The translations under genes and the position numbers were made by a program. From RGIG5612 sp964528825 (lineage in GTDB: Bacteria; Bacillota; Clostridia; Lachnospirales; Lachnospiraceae): 32,001 nucleotides of DNA. A model generated the notes under the pieces. The model saw only the letters and a list, made by a program, of their open reading frames with translations, searched no databases and had not been told where the DNA came from. Where the stretch lies: NCBI GenBank assembly GCA_964528825.1, contig CAZGVB010000017.1:1-32001 (forward strand). The letters are read 5' to 3'. Positions 7,050-14,908 of the stretch are shown one piece after another (the stretch's first letter is position 1; every line of letters starts with the position of its first letter).

Positions 7050-8488
7050 TTTGATCCGTTTCTTCTGCGCTGCGCAAGCTGTCTCTGTCTTCTTCTCCTG
7101 CGCTCTGCTTCTTTCTTTTTTCTATATGAGGCATAGATAAGCATTATGATCATTATTATAACGACCACGATCAATATTACCGACAGTATCACAAGCACTG
7201 TCTTTAATACCTTTGTGACTCCTGCCGTATCCCTTGACGAGGTATCCTCTGTCATACTCTCTGTCTGTGAGCTTTCGTCCGCAGTCGTGGCCGTCTCCTG
7301 TCTCGCTCTCTCCTGCTCGTCATATGATGTGATATTCTCTGTGATATCATTTCCCGTATCGGCGCCTACAAGTGTCCTGTACAGGCCATATTTTGTGCAG
7401 CTGTATTCATATCCGTCGGGATCGCCGTTTTCATCATATCCGTCATCAACATAGAACCACATCCATTGCTGTGAGAGATGCTTTTTATATGCGGCTGTCG
7501 CTACCTCGAGCGCCGTCTGACCTCCGAAATCCTCAAGAGGCACTCTCGCGTCGAGTTCTATCTGATTCTCGCTGTACAGATGGAAGTATGCCTTAGGTAC
7601 GTCCCACGTGCCATATTCCACGGCCGAGCTTTGATATTGACTCTCGTCGGCAGTTATCTCTAAGGCCGCTGCTATAGCCTCGGCGCAGATCATATGTCCG
7701 CCGTGACCATATTCACCGTTAAAATCCTGCCCTATGACTACCTGAGGCTTAAACCGCCTTATGGTCCTTACCATATATTCGACTATCGCGTCATAATCAT
7801 ATTGTGTCTTTGCGGTATCAATGTCTGTGGAATATATATCTTCGAACTCGCCGAGCTGCGGATAATGCGTCACTCCCATCGTCCAAAGTCCGTTCAGCAG
7901 CTCATGTCTCCTGTACGGCTCTGTCTTATAAAAATCGCACATATATGCGACCTGAATGCGCCACTTTCCACCGTTTACATAATTGGGGATGATGCCTCCG
8001 AAAAACAATATCTCATCGTCCGAATGCGTGGATATCAGCAATATATCCGCCTCTTCATAGGACGCATTCCAGTCCTGCACCCACTCCGGCACATCACCGG
8101 ATATGCCATATATCTCGGCGATATATGTATGGTCCTGTCCTATGGTGATCTGAACGCTTGTTGACGCCTTGGGAAGCTTTACAAGCTCATGCAGAAAATC
8201 ATCCTGTCCGTGTGTCTCTTCTACTCCGTCTACGGTAAGAGTCCATTCTCCCGGCTCAGTATCCCACATTATGTAAACATAGTCCATAGCCGTGGTACTG
8301 CTCACCGTTATGACATTATCTGCCATATAATAATCTGTCGTCGAAAAGCTGTCATCATGAAGCACAGAGCAATCATATCCGTCCGCGCTCGTGATATCTA
8401 TATCTGTCGTATCTGCCGCTGTGATAACTGCAAATGCCCCGGTCAGAGCAAATCCGAGCATCAATCCTGCCAGAATCTTTTTGATCAT
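7046..8488 (-). CDS. Exported, membrane-anchored PIG-L (LmbE-like) deacetylase
   Basis: The 480-residue protein begins with a signal peptide (about 1-25). A domain of beta-rich character without clear family (26-140) is followed by a PIG-L deacetylase domain with the zinc motif THSDDE (154-159, a variant of the usual HPDDE) and GEYGHGGH (258-265). A Ser/Thr/Glu-rich linker (390-422) leads to a membrane helix (about 426-454) and a strongly basic tail. The catalytic part should face outside. PIG-L enzymes remove acetyl groups from N-acetylglucosamine units on lipids or sugars. The first motif residue is Thr rather than His-Pro, but the SDDE and later histidines remain. ATG 8488 is three bases after the MobA-like stop codon with an AGGA site inside that gene; it is coupled to the GT2 gene downstream. 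Confidence 0.86.
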   Translation of the reverse strand: MIKKILAGLMLGFALTGAFAVITAADTTDIDITSADGYDCSVLHDDSFSTTDYYMADNVITVSSTTAMDYVYIMWDTEPGEWTLTVDGVEETHGQDDFLHELVKLPKASTSVQITIGQDHTYIAEIYGISGDVPEWVQDWNASYEEADILLISTHSDDEILFFGGIIPNYVNGGKWRIQVAYMCDFYKTEPYRRHELLNGLWTMGVTHYPQLGEFEDIYSTDIDTAKTQYDYDAIVEYMVRTIRRFKPQVVIGQDFNGEYGHGGHMICAEAIAAALEITADESQYQSSAVEYGTWDVPKAYFHLYSENQIELDARVPLEDFGGQTALEVATAAYKKHLSQQWMWFYVDDGYDENGDPDGYEYSCTKYGLYRTLVGADTGNDITENITSYDEQERARQETATTADESSQTESMTEDTSSRDTAGVTKVLKTVLVILSVILIVVVIIMIIMLIYASYRKKKEAERRRRRQRQLAQRRRNGSK

Positions 8489-8491
8489 ATC

Positions 8492-9151
8492 CTATATCCT
8501 GCTTTGCAAGTGTTTTTGATTATCAGTACTTGCTGCCTCTCTTGCCTTATGATAATCATCCTGCGTATTTATATTCATAAATGCCGCAAGACATTCTCCT
8601 TCTGTCACATGTCCGTCTCCTATAGGTATCTCGCAGGCATCTATCACATCCGTATCCTTTTCATCAAATACGAGTCTGAGCTTCAGATTGCCCTTATCAA
8701 GAGAGCTCTTAAGATCCGGATAGCCCGTCCTGTCATATGCCGCAATGAGCGGCTCGGGCTTTTTCTCTCCGATCTTAAGTAAGGCGGCTTTGTTTTTGCA
8801 TGCATCAAAAAGCGCCGCAAGCACTCTCATATCCGCAAACGGAACATCAGCGGAAATGACAGAAAATCTCGTCGCGCTCGTTTTTTCAAATGCAGTGCAT
8901 ATACCGCCTATGGGTCCTGCCTGCATATATGCATCTGTAACGATCTCGGGGTCCTCCTGTGCTATCAGACGGACCTGTCTGATCCTGTTCGCATGCTCCT
9001 TTGTATCGGTCGAAATGATGATGCGGTCAAAATAACTTTTCGCATTTCTGTAAATATGCTCTATAAAAGGCATACCATCAAGCTCCAGCATCACCTTATC
9101 CTGTCCCATACGAGAGCTTTTGCCTCCGGCAAGGATAAGCAAGTTCCTCAT
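8492..9151 (-). CDS. mobA: MobA-like nucleotidyltransferase (molybdopterin guanylyltransferase family)
   Basis: The 219-residue product opens with LLILAGGKSSRMGQDK, the GTP-binding signature of MobA and related NTP transferases, and keeps the family middle segment QAGPIGGICTAFE and SADVPF (metal-binding Asp). MobA attaches GMP to molybdenum cofactor. Here, however, no other molybdenum gene is nearby; the neighbours are a PIG-L deacetylase and a GT2-GtrA glycosyltransferase. A role in activating a sugar or polyol is an alternative. I chose ATG 9151 because it starts at the family N-terminus and lies just downstream of an extended TATAAT box; an in-frame ATG at 9175 would lie upstream of the expected transcript start. 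No ribosome binding site is seen, so the message is probably leaderless. Confidence 0.78.
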   Translation of the reverse strand: MRNLLILAGGKSSRMGQDKVMLELDGMPFIEHIYRNAKSYFDRIIISTDTKEHANRIRQVRLIAQEDPEIVTDAYMQAGPIGGICTAFEKTSATRFSVISADVPFADMRVLAALFDACKNKAALLKIGEKKPEPLIAAYDRTGYPDLKSSLDKGNLKLRLVFDEKDTDVIDACEIPIGDGHVTEGECLAAFMNINTQDDYHKAREAASTDNQKHLQSRI

Positions 9152-9158
9152 GAGACGG

Positions 9159-9167
9159 ATTATAACA
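9159..9167 (-). promoter_or_regulatory. Extended -10 promoter giving a leaderless mobA-like transcript
   Basis: Minus-strand TGTTATAAT (9167-9159) is a perfect extended -10 box. Only seven bases separate it from ATG 9151, so transcription should start at or one base before the start codon. No good -35 is seen, as expected for extended -10 promoters. Confidence 0.6.
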
Positions 9168-9221
9168 TATGACATTCGGAAATAGAATAGTACAAAAAAC
9201 CAGCTTTATCATGCGCACTTA

Positions 9222-9250
9222 TTCACTTTTCGTCTGTCTTATTGTATAAT
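9222..9250 (+). promoter_or_regulatory. leuA promoter
   Basis: TTCACT (9222-9227), a 17-base spacer and perfect TATAAT (9245-9250) predict a start near 9257 and a leader of about 70 bases. That is too short for a T-box riboswitch, and no T-box sequence is seen. It is back to back with the mobA-like promoter. Confidence 0.6.
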
Positions 9251-9325
9251 TTCAGTTCACGCAGCCGCAAAGGCGATCGCGCATGTTAGAGGCCGTCCGT
9301 ATATGGCGGCAGATTGGAGATCATT

Positions 9326-11029
9326 GTGAAAGGATATGAAAAATATATTCCGTTTGTACCGCAGCCGATCGAGGGCCGCACATGGCCTGACAAGGTTATC
9401 ACTAAGGCCCCTATATGGTGCTCGGTAGATCTGCGTGACGGCAATCAGGCTCTTATAGATCCCATGAATATGGAAGAGAAGCTGGAGATGTTCCATCTTC
9501 TTGTTGATAAGATAGGTGTCAAGGAGGTCGAGATAGGATTTCCGAGTGCATCCGATACAGATTATGAGATATGCCGCGAATTGATAGAGGGAGGCCATAT
9601 CCCCGATGATGTGACCATACAGGTATTGGTACAGGCAAGAGAGCATCTTATCCGCAGGACCTTTGAGGCCATACGCGGAGCAAAGCATGTCATCTTCCAC
9701 TTTTACAATTCCACGTCAACTCTTCAAAGAGAGGTCGTATTCGGAACCGATGTTAACGGAGTCAAAAAGATCGCAGTAGATGCGGCAAAGCTCATATATG
9801 ACATGGCCCAGCCTGTCATAGCGGACGGCATGGACCTCAGATATGAATACTCACCGGAGTCCTTCATGGGCACCGAGATGGATGCAGCCGCAGAGATATG
9901 TGCTGCCGTGCTTGATGCACTCCATGCCGATGAGCAGCATAAGGTCATATTAAATCTTCCGACGACCGTCGAGAATTGCATGCCAAATCAATTCGCAGAT
10001 GAGCTCGAATACTTTATCAGGGTATTGCCGGGCAGAGAGCGGGCAATCATATCCTTGCATCCGCACAACGATAGGGGATGCGGCGTTGCCACTACAGAGG
10101 CGGGTCTGCTTGCGGGCGCAGAGAGAGTCGAGGCATGTTTATTCGGCAACGGTGAGCGCACGGGCAACGTAGATATGATAACGGTTGCCCTCAATATGTA
10201 TGTACAGGGCATAGACCCGATGCTTGACTTTAGCAGCATCGATGATATCCGTGAGGTCTATGAGAAATGCACCAAAATGCACGTACCCGAGCGGCAGCCA
10301 TATGCAGGCGACCTGGTATTTACGGCATTTTCCGGAAGCCATCAGGATGCTATCAACAAGGGCTTCAATTATATGGAGGATCACGGCAGTGACAAATGGA
10401 TGGTGCCCTATCTTCCGATAGATCCTACCGATCTCGGGCGTGAATATGAGCCCGTCCGCATCAACAGCCAGAGCGGCAAGGGCGGTGCCGCATTTATCAT
10501 GCATCACAAGTTCGGCTTTGATATGCCGAAGGATATGCATCCGGAGTTCGGCGGCGTAGTACAGCAGGAAAGTGACCGCATAGGCAAGGAGCTGAAGCCT
10601 GACCACATCATGGAGCTGTTCAAGGAGGAATATCTGTTTGACGCAAAGCCGTATAAGCTCATAAAGCACGTATTCCATGAGGAGACCGTAGACGGTCACA
10701 GCGCTGTAAGCTTCTTCGGCACCATCTCCCATACATCCAAGACCGGCAGCGAGACCGTGTTCAATGTACAGGGAGAGGGAAACGGCCCTATAGATGCTTT
10801 CTTCAATGCCATAAAAGGTGAAAAGATGAACCTTTTGAGCTTTGTAGATTACAAATCTCACGCTCTTACCATGGGATCTGATTCCCAATCCGTAGCATAT
10901 GTACAGCTGCGAAGCGATGACGGGCGTGACTTCTTCGGTGTAGGACTGAGTCATAATATAAATGTAGCTCCCTTGAGGGCTATCATCTGTGCCATAAACA
11001 GATATAAGAGATCGGAAAAAGACTCATAA
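9326..11029 (+). CDS. leuA: 2-isopropylmalate synthase
   Basis: LeuA condenses acetyl-CoA with 2-ketoisovalerate, the committed step of leucine synthesis. The protein (567 residues from GTG 9326) is the long LeuA type with N-terminal TIM barrel and C-terminal regulatory domain. Visible features are the catalytic/metal motif DLRDGNQ (35-41), LHPHNDRG near residue 245, the glycine-rich GNGERTGN, SQSGKGGAAF, and a C-terminal LeuA dimer/leucine-sensing region. GTG 9326 is chosen because GGAG (9316-9319) lies six bases before it; TTG 9314 would extend the frame by four codons but has no site. LeuA stands apart from the other leu/ilv genes in the window, 9 kb upstream of ilvB, with its own promoter and a terminator 135 bases downstream. 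Leucine feedback is expected from family knowledge. Confidence 0.95.
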   Translation: MKGYEKYIPFVPQPIEGRTWPDKVITKAPIWCSVDLRDGNQALIDPMNMEEKLEMFHLLVDKIGVKEVEIGFPSASDTDYEICRELIEGGHIPDDVTIQVLVQAREHLIRRTFEAIRGAKHVIFHFYNSTSTLQREVVFGTDVNGVKKIAVDAAKLIYDMAQPVIADGMDLRYEYSPESFMGTEMDAAAEICAAVLDALHADEQHKVILNLPTTVENCMPNQFADELEYFIRVLPGRERAIISLHPHNDRGCGVATTEAGLLAGAERVEACLFGNGERTGNVDMITVALNMYVQGIDPMLDFSSIDDIREVYEKCTKMHVPERQPYAGDLVFTAFSGSHQDAINKGFNYMEDHGSDKWMVPYLPIDPTDLGREYEPVRINSQSGKGGAAFIMHHKFGFDMPKDMHPEFGGVVQQESDRIGKELKPDHIMELFKEEYLFDAKPYKLIKHVFHEETVDGHSAVSFFGTISHTSKTGSETVFNVQGEGNGPIDAFFNAIKGEKMNLLSFVDYKSHALTMGSDSQSVAYVQLRSDDGRDFFGVGLSHNINVAPLRAIICAINRYKRSEKDS

Positions 11030-11102
11030 ATACCTTTATAACCTGTAATAACCTATAAGTGTCACCAAAGGCACCACGCTCAGGACGCGGCGTGCAAATA
11101 AC

Positions 11103-11140
11103 ACATCGAGGACGGTGATAAAACATCGGGGGACGGTGAT
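11103..11140. repeat. Tandem repeat of a GGACGGTGAT-type unit
   Basis: ACATCGAGGACGGTGAT (11103-11119) is followed by ACATCGGGGGACGGTGAT (11123-11140): a 20-base period, one substitution and one extra G. A GC-rich hairpin directly precedes it. From memory, GGGGACGG units are common parts of dispersed palindromic repeats in Firmicutes genomes; this cannot be checked here. Confidence 0.55.
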
Positions 11141-11163
11141 CAGATGCCCTCCGATTCATACCA

Positions 11164-11199
11164 AAAATCCGGCAGATCATATCAGATCTGCCGGATTTT
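11164..11199. terminator. Bidirectional terminator between leuA and prs
   Basis: AAAATCCGGCAGATC (11164-11178) and GATCTGCCGGATTTT (11185-11199) form a perfect 15-bp stem with a six-base loop and A/T ends on both sides. It serves leuA (+) and the converging prs operon (-). Confidence 0.88.
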
Positions 11200-11343
11200 G
11201 TAATTTCCCGGGATATTGCAGTACTGCTCATGTGAATATGTCGCAAAGACACGCTGCGGCTTCTGCTGCTCGATGCCGTCATTTGCGGCATATCTCGCAC
11301 ATGAGATGCAGACTGAAGATTTACTTTGACCTGCGATAGCGAT

Positions 11344-12534
11344 CTACAGATCTGCCTGCTCGTAGGTCTCTTTGTATTGCTTCATAAGCGCCTTGATCTT
11401 GCCGGAGGGCTCCAGCAGATCACTTATAGATGCATTATGGTTAAGTGTATCTATGAAATATGAAAGATATTTGCTGATATCTACGCTTGTATAATATTCT
11501 CTTGCAAGGAGCTCCGGATTTTGATACGTTCCGTTGGTCGTAAGTATCCTCTTGATAAGACCTTCCTCATATGCCTTGTCAAACTTGGCCATGCCGTCCG
11601 TAAACAGGCCGAAGGTGGCAAATACATATACATTTTTCGCGCCGCGCATCTTAAGCTCTCTTGCCGTGTCTATCATGCTTCCGCCCGAGGAGATCATATC
11701 ATCTACGATGATGACATCCTTGCCCTCCGGGCTTGTTCCGAGATATTCATGTGCGACTATCGGGTTGGATCCGTTTACGATCGTCGAATAATCTCTTCTC
11801 TTGTAGAACATACCCATATCTATGCCAAGAACGCTCGCAAAATATACTGCTCTGTCCATAGCGCCCTCGTCCGGACTGATCATGAGCAGATGATCCTTGT
11901 CAAAATGAATGCCATGTTCTGTCTTTGTCAGATATTTGAGGAATTGATATGAAGGTCTCAGATTCTCAAAGCTGTTCAGAGGCGCCGCGTTGATAACTCT
12001 GGGATCGTGTGCATCAAGCGTGATGATATTGTCGACTCCCATTGAATAAAGCTCTTCGAGTGCCATAGCGCAGTCTAATGATTCTCTTGCCGTGCGCTTG
12101 TGCTGACGGCCTTCATAAAGGAACGGCATGATGACCGTAATACGGCTCGCCTTGCCGTCTATAGCCGCGATGATCCTCTTAAGATCCTGAAAATGATCGT
12201 CCGGAGACATATGATTGATCATGCCGCACATCTTATATTCTATGCTGCAATTGCATACATCCGAAATGATAAATACATCCATGCCTCTTACGGAATCGAT
12301 GATCATACCCTTTGCCTCTCCCGAGCCGAATCTCGGGGTGTCTGTCCTTAGGATATATGTGTCCCTCTCATATCCTTCCAGACCGAATGCATATTTATGC
12401 TCACTGTCCCTGTTCTTTCTCCATGTGGAAAGGTAATAATCTATATTCGATGCCAGCTGACCGCAGCCCTTCATCGCTATGATACCAAGCTTTCCGACAG
12501 GAAATGTGCGAATCTCAATTTCCTCACGCAACAT
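11344..12534 (-). CDS. prs: Ribose-phosphate pyrophosphokinase (PRPP synthetase), long clostridial form
   Basis: The enzyme transfers pyrophosphate from ATP to ribose-5-phosphate, making PRPP for nucleotide, histidine and tryptophan synthesis. The protein has 396 residues, about 80 longer than the usual bacterial Prs. It keeps the catalytic flexible loop (FLYEGRQHKRTARESLD, 138-154), DAHDPRV (174-180) in place of the classic DLH, and the PRPP-binding loop VDDMISSGGSMID (277-289). The extra length sits mainly at the N-terminus and in insertions, a form I associate with Lachnospiraceae. ATG 12534 begins two bases after the dnaI-like stop codon with CGGAGG ten bases upstream. It is the last gene of a minus-strand operon (dnaD-dnaI-prs) and ends at the bidirectional terminator. 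Confidence 0.93.
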   Translation of the reverse strand: MLREEIEIRTFPVGKLGIIAMKGCGQLASNIDYYLSTWRKNRDSEHKYAFGLEGYERDTYILRTDTPRFGSGEAKGMIIDSVRGMDVFIISDVCNCSIEYKMCGMINHMSPDDHFQDLKRIIAAIDGKASRITVIMPFLYEGRQHKRTARESLDCAMALEELYSMGVDNIITLDAHDPRVINAAPLNSFENLRPSYQFLKYLTKTEHGIHFDKDHLLMISPDEGAMDRAVYFASVLGIDMGMFYKRRDYSTIVNGSNPIVAHEYLGTSPEGKDVIIVDDMISSGGSMIDTARELKMRGAKNVYVFATFGLFTDGMAKFDKAYEEGLIKRILTTNGTYQNPELLAREYYTSVDISKYLSYFIDTLNHNASISDLLEPSGKIKALMKQYKETYEQADL

Positions 12535-12535
12535 A

Positions 12536-13531
12536 TTAATTCAACCTCCGAAGTTTTTTTTGTATACGAATGTCCTTAGCATATAATTTTATTATTGTAT
12601 AATCGCTGGCGATCCTGGAAAAGACGCGCTCGGAATATCTCTCTTTCAGCTCCTGTACGGCCAGATTAGACGATATGACCGTATGCTTATCCCTGATTAT
12701 CCTCTCATTGATGCAATTGAACAATTGTGTCTGTACAAAGGAATTGACCATCTCTGTTCCGAGATCATCGATGATCAAAAGATCGCAATCATAGAGGAAA
12801 TCGTTCTCCCTATCCTGCTGTCTTCTGTCAAATGTGATATCTGCAAGTATCTCGAAAAATCGTACTGCCGAGAGATAGACTACCGTATGACCTGTCTCTA
12901 TTGCCTCTCTTGCTATGCAATTTGCAAGGAATGTCTTCCCCACGCCTGTACTGCCGCAAAGGAATATATTGCCTGATGATCTGTCTATATCAGCGGCAAA
13001 GGAACGAGCCTTTGCAACTGCTTCCTTTGCGATATCAAGCGCCGTATGTCCACTCTTATCGACTGCCTCGTCAGAAGGATAGTATCCGTAGTCGAATGTA
13101 TCAAAATTCTCTTTTTCCAATATCGCGCGGATATGCGACATATCATACAGCTTTTCCGTGAGCCTCGACTTAAAGCATGTACATATCTTCCCGTCTTCGG
13201 TATAACCTGTATCCGAACACTTATCGCAGACATGCTCTATTCGAAGATCCGACTCGCTGTATCCGGCAGCCTTCAGGAGTGTGCTCTTTCGCTCTGTGAG
13301 CCTGGCTATATCGTCCTTCATCCTCTCATCCAAAGGACTGCCCTGCTGCCCTTTGAGTCTCTGCATAGACCGCTGCACATAGAGAGAAGCGATCCTTGAT
13401 TCCAGTTCGGGATATTCCGGTATCGCTTCACTTATCCTCAAAAGTCTTGCATCCTTTTCCTTGACTTTTGAGGCTCTTATCTCTTCATATTCTTTAAGTA
13501 TCTCTTCGTAGATCTTGGCTGATATGCTCAT
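12536..13531 (-). CDS. DnaI/DnaC-like replicative helicase loader (AAA+ ATPase)
   Basis: The 331-residue protein has a helical N-terminal part (1-95) and a zinc-binding Cys cluster CDKCSDTGYTEDGKICTC (Cys102, 105, 117, 119). An AAA+ domain follows with Walker A GSTGVGKT (193-200), Walker B LLIIDDLG (251-258) and the arginine-finger region near the C-terminus. This layout matches the Bacillus DnaI/E. coli DnaC helicase loaders that place the DnaB-type helicase at replication origins and restart sites. Its start ATG overlaps the dnaD stop by one base (TAATG), so the two are translated together, and prs follows after one base. The coupling with DnaD supports a replication-initiation or restart role. 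IstB-like transposition helpers are an alternative for this fold, but the zinc domain and context argue against that. Confidence 0.88.
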   Translation of the reverse strand: MSISAKIYEEILKEYEEIRASKVKEKDARLLRISEAIPEYPELESRIASLYVQRSMQRLKGQQGSPLDERMKDDIARLTERKSTLLKAAGYSESDLRIEHVCDKCSDTGYTEDGKICTCFKSRLTEKLYDMSHIRAILEKENFDTFDYGYYPSDEAVDKSGHTALDIAKEAVAKARSFAADIDRSSGNIFLCGSTGVGKTFLANCIAREAIETGHTVVYLSAVRFFEILADITFDRRQQDRENDFLYDCDLLIIDDLGTEMVNSFVQTQLFNCINERIIRDKHTVISSNLAVQELKERYSERVFSRIASDYTIIKLYAKDIRIQKKLRRLN

Positions 13532-14634
13532 TAGTTATTTACAAGCTTGTCTTCAATATCATCAAAGTCATAATCTCTTTGTTCGAAGCTGTTGAACTGC
13601 GTCCTTGCAGATACGCTCTTATGTATCTTATCAGATGAGGTATTATCTTTGGAAGACTTTTTTGATGCAAATCTCTCATCAGCTGCCCTTACCTCATCAA
13701 GATCCTTTACTCCGTCTGCTCTCCATCTTTTCAAAATAGAATCGGCATATTCAAAGCTCGGCTTGTGAGTGGCCTTTATCGTGCGATCTGCTGCCTCCAC
13801 TATCATATCCGTACCGAATCCGTAGGAGAGCGTCCACTTATCCATATATCTGCATTCCTCCTTCGCGGGATTTCTGCCTGTCAGTCCGAATGCTCTCATG
13901 ACAGGATAATAATTCCCGGAAAAGTTCGCATTTAAAAGCTTTGCTCCCTCAACGTTCTCTATGCCTTTTTCAGCCCATGCTATAGCTGTTTTTTCTATAT
14001 ATCTGATGCTCGTCTTCTTCTTTTCAGCACAATATTCGAACAGATATTCTATCAATTCCTGAGAAAATCCGAGCTTGTCCTGCATAAACATTATGGAATT
14101 GATATCTGCAGGTGTCATGGTGCGTCCTATGAGTTTTTGGACAACAAAAATAAGCGTCTCGTTGCTTTCAGATCTTGAAAATTCTTCAAGCTCACCTCTT
14201 GAATATTGCTTCGCATCAGGAATCATACTTGCTGCCTGCATACGTACATCCGCATCGTCCATATCCTGCATATCGGATCCCTTTTTAAGCGGATCACCTT
14301 CTGCATCAGCTCTTGTAATGAAAGTCTCCCTCATATTCGGAGCATCCGTAACGACAAGCGACTCGACAGAGCCGTCCTCGGCAAATGTAAGCCTCAAAAG
14401 ACCCTTCCTGTCCCAATATTTGAGCGCACGTATAGTGTCCTTCTCCGTATTGTTGAACACATCCGATATTCTGGAGACTGACAGCTCACCGCAGTTTTCC
14501 GAAATACATTTGAGCAGATAAATATATATTTTTACAAATTCCCCCGCTGCCTGGGGCATGTAATTTTCTATGAAATTATTTGGCACACCGGTAAAGCTGT
14601 CCTGGCCTTCCCTGTGCAATTTGAAATTTCCCAT
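13531..14634 (-). CDS. dnaD: DnaD/DnaB-domain replication initiation protein
   Basis: The 367-residue protein has an N-terminal winged-helix part (about 10-100; the SVSRISDVFNNTEKDTIRALKYWDRKGLL stretch is typical) and two copies of the DnaD C-terminal domain at about 160-226 and 245-315. The second copy reads YMDKWTLSYGF...KPSFEYADSILKRW. In Firmicutes such proteins remodel DNA and recruit the helicase loader during initiation and restart. Two C-terminal domains also fit the DnaB-type co-loader, so assignment between DnaD and DnaB of Bacillus is open. ATG 14634 follows AAGGA at six bases. The upstream gap carries several DnaA boxes, suggesting control by DnaA, and the next gene is the helicase loader, overlapping by one base. 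Confidence 0.85.
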   Translation of the reverse strand: MGNFKLHREGQDSFTGVPNNFIENYMPQAAGEFVKIYIYLLKCISENCGELSVSRISDVFNNTEKDTIRALKYWDRKGLLRLTFAEDGSVESLVVTDAPNMRETFITRADAEGDPLKKGSDMQDMDDADVRMQAASMIPDAKQYSRGELEEFSRSESNETLIFVVQKLIGRTMTPADINSIMFMQDKLGFSQELIEYLFEYCAEKKKTSIRYIEKTAIAWAEKGIENVEGAKLLNANFSGNYYPVMRAFGLTGRNPAKEECRYMDKWTLSYGFGTDMIVEAADRTIKATHKPSFEYADSILKRWRADGVKDLDEVRAADERFASKKSSKDNTSSDKIHKSVSARTQFNSFEQRDYDFDDIEDKLVNN

Positions 14635-14741
14635 AAACGATCCTTCTCATCAAGCGATGATCGGAATATATCATATAAAAATTTTTAAAGATAGTAGTTG
14701 ACAAACAGGCCGTATTGTATATATCGCCGCAATCCTTTTAA

Positions 14742-14907
14742 AGTGGATAAGGTGGATAAAGTGAACATAAAATGTCCTTTCGCAGCACCTGCAAAACATT
14801 CATTTTTTTTCGTTTAAAATCAGGCATTTATGCATTCCTATGCGTGGAAATGCATATTCCCGGTGCCTTGCCTTTTTTGTGGATAAATTTTGTGGATAAG
14901 TGTATAA
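14742..14907 (-). promoter_or_regulatory. Cluster of DnaA boxes upstream of dnaD
   Basis: Read on the minus strand, two perfect boxes TTATCCACA lie at 14899-14891 and 14886-14878, a near box TTATACACT at 14907-14899, and two one-mismatch boxes TTATCCACC (14759-14751) and TTATCCACT (14750-14742). All five have the same orientation, pointing towards dnaD. The density is far above chance for a 9-mer. AT-rich sequence (14665-14690) lies between the boxes and dnaD. Likely roles are DnaA autocontrol of the dnaD-dnaI operon or DnaA titration. Confidence 0.7.
14823..14867 (-). terminator. Possible terminator hairpin after murC
   Basis: On the minus strand, TATGCATTTCC and GGAATGCATA pair around a seven-base loop, extended by GGCA/TGCC, followed by TGATTTT. 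The U tract is weak, so read-through into dnaD is possible. Confidence 0.3.
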
Positions 14908-14908
14908 C

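Larger units (their letters stand above)
11030..11343. other. leuA-prs intergenic region
   Basis: No gene is seen. It contains a short GC-rich hairpin (11071-11095), a direct repeat (11103-11140) and a strong bidirectional terminator (11164-11199). The remainder (11200-11343) shows no motif that I can identify. Confidence 0.6.

Noticed and set aside
9251..9325. T-box or leader-peptide control of leuA
   Set aside because: The leader is about 70 bases, with no T-box sequence, no terminator and no leucine-codon run.
10139..10954. 271-residue minus-strand frame inside leuA
   Set aside because: Long only because of leuA codon use; the leuA frame has unmistakable motifs over the same bases.
14635..14908. 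Chromosomal replication origin
   Set aside because: DnaA boxes and AT-rich DNA are present, but dnaA and dnaN are absent, genes on both sides run the same way, and the box-to-CTACTA gap is long. Kept only as a DnaA-box cluster.
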